Assembly (NCBI RefSeq): GCF_000715075.1
Contig: NC_134084.1
Span: 96,514,411-96,578,410 of the forward strand
Direction: 5' to 3'
From: Nicotiana tabacum
Lineage: Eukaryota; Streptophyta; Magnoliopsida; Solanales; Solanaceae
Length of the DNA: 64,000 nucleotides
This document shows, one piece after another, positions 57,954 through 64,000 of the stretch (positions within the stretch are counted from its first letter, which is position 1; each line of letters begins with the position of its first letter). A model generated the notes under the pieces. The model was not told where the DNA came from, searched no databases, and worked only from the letters and a program-made list of their open reading frames with translations. Both the position numbers and the translations under genes were made by a program.

Positions 57954-59343
57954 TGATCGGAGCCAACCCCATACTACTACAAAGTAGCGAAAGTGGTCGA
58001 AGCAACTTTTACCCGAGAAGGTCGGGATCGATTTCCACAGGGAGCTAGAAATGGGAATTGAGTTTCTATCTAAGTTAGAGATGTGTAATTGCACTTCTAA
58101 TCATAGTTGGTATTTTGATTACTTCTAATATTATGCTAATAAGATGCTAAATTAATCTAAGAGTGAAATACTTGAGGGTTGTCTAAATAGTTAAGAAGGC
58201 ACTAGGGAAGTGACTTTCTCCTAGGTGGATACTTGACGTGATCTTGAGGCTAAGGCTAGGTTGTCATGTTGGGGATTACGATATAACCAATGAACTTCTC
58301 ACTTTATACCTTTCGGTAGTTTGAGTGATTTTGCCCTAATTGACTTTCTCAAGACGAATTGGGTATGATAATTTGTGCAAGCAATTTAGGTTCAAGTCGG
58401 GTATTACTATCTCTAGGTTTAATCCTTTAATTGGGGATATCAATCTCTTGAATACGCCTCAATTCCTTGTTGGACTAATTTTCCTAGACTCAAGTTCTCT
58501 TTCTCAAGAAGGACCCAAGTCAAATAGGCACAAATTAGTGTTTGCAACCACTAATTCAACATTAAAACCATAAATTAGTCCAAATATCAAACATCCATAG
58601 ACATTCAAGCCTTAAAACACAAGACCCATCAAATACCCACACTAGGGTTGAGCCACAACCCTAGCTAATGGGTCTAGCTACTCATGATAATAGAAGAAAA
58701 TAAAGAAATAGATGAAGAAAAACCTATAATATTTAATTACAAGCTAATACTTGAAGATTCAATGATAAAACTACTCTAAAATTACTTAAAATGGTAAAGG
58801 AACACTATTCACAAGCGCAGTTGGAAGTTAAAATACAACTGATGACCTAAAAATGGGAAAAGAAACTATTTATACTAGGCCAAATTTTCTGGACAAAAAT
58901 ACCCCAGCGGGGGTAGTGCGGTCCGCATAAAAAATGACCATGGACTGCACTGGCAGTGATTCCCCAAATTGGCAACTCTCTGAACTCCAGCTTTGCGGAT
59001 TGCACAATATCGAGTGCGGCCGTGATGAAGCCAATGCGGTCCGCACAAACTGCTTTGCGGCCGCATTGCTTGAGTTTCTGAAATGAGCACTTCTCTGAAC
59101 TTCCTCACTGCGGACCTTACAGAATGGAATGCGATCGCATTGGACCTGTTGCACTATGCTTGGACTTGTTCTTGGTACTTGTGTATGTTTTACTCCTTTT
59201 TGAGATGGTTTTGACGAATAGTCACCTTGTTGACCAAACCCTGCAAAAAAGTACAACCTGTAAGTCTTTGGAACTATTTTGTACACATTTTAATCAAAAC
59301 TCAAGTAAGAAGGAGTGTAAAATACATCATAATCCCTAGTTAT
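57954..59343 (-). repeat. Athila-like 5' LTR
   Basis: Pairs with 45559-47063. TATA on the minus strand at 58874-58867. GC array 58915-59140. It lacks a block of about 95 bp found in the other LTR. Confidence 0.85.
58915..59140. repeat. GC-rich array (Athila-like 5' LTR)
   Basis: Words gcggtccgca, gcggccgc and gcggacc. Lies just upstream (minus strand) of the LTR TATA box. Confidence 0.75.
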
Positions 59344-59516
59344 TAGATACCAAGAGATCCCGGGCACGTATTGAGGATCTAAGAGATCCTTGGGATACCG
59401 AGAGATCCCTAGCATAGATATGGAGGATACTAAGGGATCCTCGGGATACTGAGAGATCCCCGACACCCATATTGAGGATACTAAGAGATCCTCGGGATAC
59501 TGAGAGATCCCCGGTT
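59344..59516. repeat. Tandem repeat with 'gatactgagagatcc' units
   Basis: About three and a half units of roughly 50 bases containing 'gagagatccc' and 'ggatactaagagatcctcgg'. The minus-strand ORF 59336-59527 is its translation. Confidence 0.85.
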
Positions 59517-60184
59517 ATTATCTCCATGTTGAGTTATACTTCCTATCGTGATTATTGTATTTCTGTTGTAGTTGCTGTTGTTTTTTCTATTCTATGTTAT
59601 TTTTTACTGTTGCACTTAATTTTAATGTCTTATTCTATATTGTCATTCCTTATATTTCATTTAATCTCAGTAGGGCCCTGACTTTCCTCGTCACTACCCG
59701 TCCGAGGTTAGGCTTGGCACTTATTGAGTACCGTTGTGGTGTACTCATGCCCTTTCTACACATGGTTTTCATGTGCAGATCCAGGTACTTTGACTCAGTC
59801 CTATCACCCTTGAGGCGAGGTGACTTTCCCAGAGGCTTCAAGGTATATCTGTCGCGTCTACAGACCAAGGAGTCCCTTTATATTCTCTCGTTAAGTATTA
59901 GCCCTTCTGTACTTACTTTTGTAAGACATTCTGGAGTTAGTTACTTGTAGACATTCAAAGGCTTGTGGTTTCATGAGATTCCGGGTTTTGGGAAAAATGT
60001 TGTTAATTTCGAGAGTTGTATTATATATTCCGAGCGACATCTTAAATATTGTTTCATTCGGTTATTTTGGGTTTTAATTATTTCTTCCGCAAATTGTTTA
60101 TTTTCCGCATTTGTTAGGCTTACCTAGTCGTAGAGACTAGGTGCCGTCACGATAGTTCACGAAGGGCGAACTGGGGTCGTGACA
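59344..60184 (+). mobile_element. GypB LTR, right part
   Basis: Resumes after the nested element, and contains 'cgtcactacccgtccgaggt' and 'aggcttggcacttattgagt', the sense counterpart of the GypA block 'agtgtctagcctaactccgg'. It ends GGGGTCGTGACA at 60184, the LTR end typical of this group. The PBS follows. Confidence 0.8.
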
Positions 60185-60187
60185 AGT

Positions 60188-60205
60188 TGGCATCAGAGCT
60201 TTAGG
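60188..60205 (+). promoter_or_regulatory. GypB primer binding site (tRNA-iMet type)
   Basis: TGGCATCAGAGCTTTAGG three bases after the LTR end, with one mismatch in the TGGTATCAGAGC core. Confidence 0.8.
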
Positions 60206-60385
60206 TTCATAGGAGTCATGAATTACAAGCCGGCTTTTTAGAGTCTTGCGGATCGATACGGAGACATCTGTACTTATCTACGAGAGGCTATGTAACTGTT
60301 AGGAAAACTCCACTTCATTTGATTTAATCATTGTGCAAGATTTTGATGTCACAACTCTAAACTTCTGTCTTCTATTTTCTCACAG

Positions 60386-61570
60386 ATGGTGAGGACACAC
60401 ACTACCCGAGACGATCAGGCACCCGCGCCACCTACTGCAGCTGTTAGAGGTCGGGGCCGGGGTAGAAGCCAAGGACGCGCAAGTGGTGCAGCCAGAGCAC
60501 CTGCGTGAGCTACCATCGAGGTACCACCAGTAGTTCCAGCTGGAGTCAAGGCACCTGATACGCCTACTGCTACTGCTACTCCAGCACTTTAGGAGACTCT
60601 TGCACAGTTCATGAGCATGTATACCACTCTGGCTCAGGCAGAGTTGCTTCCCCTTGATGCAACCACATCTTAGGCCGGGGGAGGAGCACAGACTCCCGCC
60701 GCCCACACTCCTGAGCAGCGAATGCATGTTGATCAGATCCTAGAGATTATTCTTGTATCACTTGCAGTCCTAGCTCAGCCCGAGGATAGGGCAGCAACTT
60801 CAGAGGATGAGCAGCGGAGGCTTGAGAGGTTCAAGAAGTATGATCCTCTTGTATTCAGTGGGTTAGCATCAGATGATGCCTTGGGATTTCTTGAGGAGTG
60901 TCACCATATACTCCACACTATGGGTATATCAGGATCGAGTAGGGTTTGTTTCACTGCCTTCCAGCTTCGAGGAGCTGCCTATGAGTGGTGGCGCACCTAT
61001 GAGTTAGACAGTTAGGATGAGGCAACTTCACTGACTTGGACTCGGTTTTCAGATGTTCCTGAGGGAGTTTGTTGCTCAGAGCCGCAGGGACGCATGGCTC
61101 GCAGATTTTGAGCATTTGCGCCAGGGTACTATGACTTTATTGGAGTATGTTGTCCGTTACACCAGCTTGGCTAGACATGCCCCAGCCTTGGTTCCTACTG
61201 TTCGCGGGTTTATTGAGGGGTTTATTCCGAGCATCAAGTCTAGCATGGCTTGTGAGTTGGAGATGGATATTTCTTATCAGCAGGTGGTGAGCATTGCTAG
61301 GAGGATTGAGGGTATGCATGCTAGGGAGAGAGAGGGGAGGGAGGCCAAGAGGTCTCGAGAGTCGGGCCATTATTCCGGTGCCCGTGCCCCAGCTGTAGGT
61401 TGTCATGGTAGGGGTTATATGAGTCGCCCCGTTCATTCAGCTCTTCCAGCAGTCAGTGGTATTCCAACTCCTCCTAGGCCTCAGGAGCCTTATTAAGCAC
61501 CTCCAGTATCTAGCGCGCCTCCTGCGCGGGGTGCTTTCAGAGGTCAGTCCAGCAGACCTGGTTCGAGACA
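60386..61570 (+). pseudogene. GypB gag, broken and cut by an LTR insertion
   Basis: ATG 60386 opens MVRTHTTRDDQAP with an Arg/Gly stretch. In-frame stops follow at 60506 (TGA), 60590, 60671 and 61013 (all TAG). The open part 60722-61015 has the gag lead (LERFKKYDPLVFSG, DALGFLEECHHIL, AYEWWRTYE). After a frameshift near 61030, 61053-61496 continues (MFLREFVAQSRRDAW, EHLRQGTMTLLEY, FIEGFIPSIK). The zinc knuckle and pol are missing because another LTR starts at 61573. Confidence 0.85.
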
Positions 61571-61572
61571 AT

Positions 61573-64000
61573 TGTGAGTACCTAATTTTTTCCCTACATG
61601 AAAATAACTCCTAAAAATAGACCAAAAATAATTTTAATTGATTTTTAGGAGTTTCTCTTTATTTAGTTGCATTTCATGCATTTTTAATATTTTAAAATCA
61701 TAAAAATTATCACGTTTTAATTTCATGCTATCTTAGGTTCAATTTGCATGTAGGAATTAATTTTATTAAGCAAAAAAAAATCACAAAAATGGTCATTTTT
61801 ACATATTTATATTTTAGCCTTTAAAATTAGCATTTTTCTTTAGTTTTGAGTTAATTCGTCGTTTTAATGTTAAAAAAAATAAAGAATTTTAATCTCTACA
61901 AAAATAGATTGATTTAGGATTTTAATTAATTTAATTAGAATTTAAAATAAAAGAAAAAAAAGAAAAAAAAATAGGAAGAATTTATTTTGGTTTTGTTACT
62001 TTTAAAATTAGGCCAATTCCTAAAAAAGGGCTCAATTTCCCTCTTTCTTGCCCAGCCCAATACCATACCTAATACCCTCCTAGCCCAAATTCTTTTTTTT
62101 AATTAAAAAGCAAGACCTAGACCTAAGAGACCGGGCAGAACAATACGACCTTCTTCAAAAGAGGACCCAACGACGCTACATTTTCCATCTCAGAACAGAG
62201 AGGAGCAAGAAACCTCTTTCCAAAAAAATCAAGCTTCCATGCCTTCTTTTTCTCTCATCACCCACACCCACACACTCAATTCATACCATTCATACTTACG
62301 GTTCTCATTCCCCTCACGCATAACACAACCGAGAATTCACCATCATTAAAGCACATGTTCAAAATAAGGACTAGAGATGAAAATGGATTTTGGAAATTAA
62401 AGAAGAATTCAGGTTCAAATTTTTGTTAGATTCCACTGATTTTGCTATTTTCTGGAATTGCTGAGTTCCGTTCGAGTTGTTTCTGCCATTATTCGGCTTA
62501 TTCTAGCTTGTTCTCTGTTTGATCAGGTTAGTTCTGAAATTTTTCTGTCTTATGCTTTCACTAAATGAATAAAACTATTAGGTTTCTGTTTAGTTTTGAA
62601 GATCTGCTCGATTCCTGACCTCTATTATTCTCACATGTAATGGATGTGCATTTTGCTTCAATTCAGTCGAAATGGTAGCATGGATTGAAATACGATGCCT
62701 ACTTGAATTAATTCAATCCTTGCTTTCATCCATGAATGATGTGTAGGTTATCTAATCATATTAAGTTTCATTATTTGTTTAGTTGAGAATTGGTTGAATC
62801 CTCGTTTAAAATTCGGTAAATCTGCCCAGCTTTTTATATTCTGTGATTCTAGTATTTGATGAAGTTCCCATTGAAACACAAGTTGATCTTTGAATTGAGC
62901 CTCCTTCGTCATCCAAAAATCAGCTACTATCACCCATGAGAACTACTTTCAAATACCCATGAAAGTTAGCCAAAAGGGTGCCAAAACAGGAGCAAAAATG
63001 CAGCACCTTTAACCAGCAAAATCTCAACCCAAAACCAGTCCCAAAATCCATGTGACAGCAGCTCTCTTGCACAGAAATCAGCAGCAAAACCATCTCCAAC
63101 AAACACTTTAAACCATTGCGAAACAACTGCAAAAAAAAAAACAACGAAAGAAGCAACTGAAAAACAACCATGAAAGCAATCCAAAAACCAGCAAAAATGC
63201 AACCAAACGGCCTTCCTAAACAACCTCAAAACCCAACTGAAAAGCAGCAAATTAGCTTTGACTTTCAATCTGATGATCGCTGCTCTGTTTTGCGTGATTG
63301 AGTTGTGAATTTTCAGCTTTGTTCAGTACTATAAAGGCCCACCTCTAACTTTTATTTTAATTAATGTTGGTTGTTATTCTTTTGAGTTTGAATAAATATT
63401 GCGCACATTATGGATGTTGTTTAATCTTTGAGTTTTAGCTTTGTATTTATATTACTACTATATCGATTTGGCATGTTAAATGGAAGCTTTGTTTGAAGGT
63501 TTCTACTAAATTGCAAAGGCAATAGCTAGAATCTTAGTTGTCTCTGTGATCCTCATTTGATATCTTGGATTAACATGTTGAAGTATTAATTTTAGAGTTG
63601 GGACAGTAGTTTGCTCTTAAAAATTCACTTAGTCATTTTCTTTACTTACAAAAGAATTCATATATCTCCACTGATGTTTAATGTTTCTTTCAAGTTTATG
63701 CTAGTTTCCCGTTTCCTTGCTTAGCTGTAGTACTGTGGGCAGGTTGTTGGGCCAAGGTTAGTAAATGACTAGTTGGACCTAAATTATGTAAATGGATAGA
63801 ATAGTATAAATATTTTTCGTCGTAAGGTTAAATCTATTTTTGTTTTAAGTTTAAATTCCATAATCCATGGCCTTCCAATAATCTCAAAGTTTAGGAAGAA
63901 TAATTCAAATGTGCTAGTTGCTTTAGGCGTGATAAAATAAATCATCATGGCTACGGGTTTGGTTCCCCTGACGTAGTTGTGATTTGTAATTAGTAAAATC
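61573..64000 (+). mobile_element. Start of another LTR retrotransposon, running off the window
   Basis: The head TGTGAGTACCTAATTTTTTC abruptly follows gag coding. Then comes AT-rich sequence, a part with 'cccagcccaatacc' words (62040-62090) and long non-coding sequence. No gag or pol appears before 64000. ORFs at 62748-63268 show no known domain. LTR and leader cannot be separated without the second LTR. Confidence 0.5.

Larger units (their letters stand above)
45559..59343 (-). mobile_element. Athila-like Ty3/gypsy retrotransposon, about 13.8 kb, nested in the GypB LTR
   Basis: Minus-strand order: 5' LTR (59343-57954), PBS for tRNA-Asp, gag, protease, RT, RNase H, integrase, long non-coding interval, an env-position ORF with a 'putative plant transposon protein' type domain, PPT, 3' LTR (47063-45559). 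This order and PBS type fit the Athila lineage. The LTRs are alike over their full length apart from one block of about 95 bp, so it looks younger than GypA. Clean target duplications were not seen. Confidence 0.85.

Overview
This is plant nuclear DNA, most likely Solanaceae and in style like a Nicotiana genome. That placement is an inference from remembered Solanaceae-type repeats: LTRs ending in GTCACGACCC, a 'cagaggcggatc' short repeat and a Stowaway-like end. There is no operon structure, and protein signal is sparse and mostly belongs to transposable elements. One ordinary host gene looks intact: a two-exon GH17 beta-1,3-glucanase at 28430-29726, with overlapping W-boxes, a TATA box and a poly(A) signal.

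Layout. 1-1365: partial LTR on the minus strand. 1366-6434: 3' end of a Tat/Ogre-like element on the plus strand, with an antisense, apparently intron-containing extra ORF, split by a truncated gypsy LTR (2793-5685). 7521-7680: relic of a mariner/Stowaway MITE. 8866-12429: candidate non-autonomous Helitron. 12542-23585: full-length Ty3/gypsy chromovirus on the minus strand ('GypA'), with both LTRs, PBS, PPT, gag to chromodomain, and many in-frame TAG stops. 23604-23757: mitochondrial small-subunit rRNA fragment (NUMT). 24-26.4 kb: three copies of a short repeat, one carrying a 55-bp hairpin MITE with a 9-bp target duplication. 28.3-29.8 kb: the glucanase gene. 32.3-33.5 kb: AT-rich repeat. 33.7-40.3 kb: decayed L1-type LINE on the plus strand with an A-tail.

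41.1-43.6 kb is a patchwork: a copia LTR with PBS and gag relic sits in a receptor-like-kinase pseudogene, whose other side is cut by a CACTA end. From about 43.6 kb a second chromovirus ('GypB', plus strand) begins. Its LTR is split by a 13.8-kb Athila-like element on the minus strand (45559-59343), resumes at 59344-60184, and leads through a PBS into a broken gag. That gag is cut at 61573 by a further LTR running off the window.

How the parts relate. This is a nested retrotransposon cluster around one defence-type host gene. The most interesting signals lie in non-coding parts of the elements. (1) Arrays of short GC-rich palindromic words sit beside the presumed promoter in several LTR families. 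(2) Two consensus splice donors are conserved inside three divergent chromovirus LTRs. (3) The Athila element has an internal TATA box, a predicted 5' intron and a start codon for its env-position ORF. (4) Most stops in the gypsy gag reading frames are TAG, which fits CAG-to-TAG loss by cytosine methylation.
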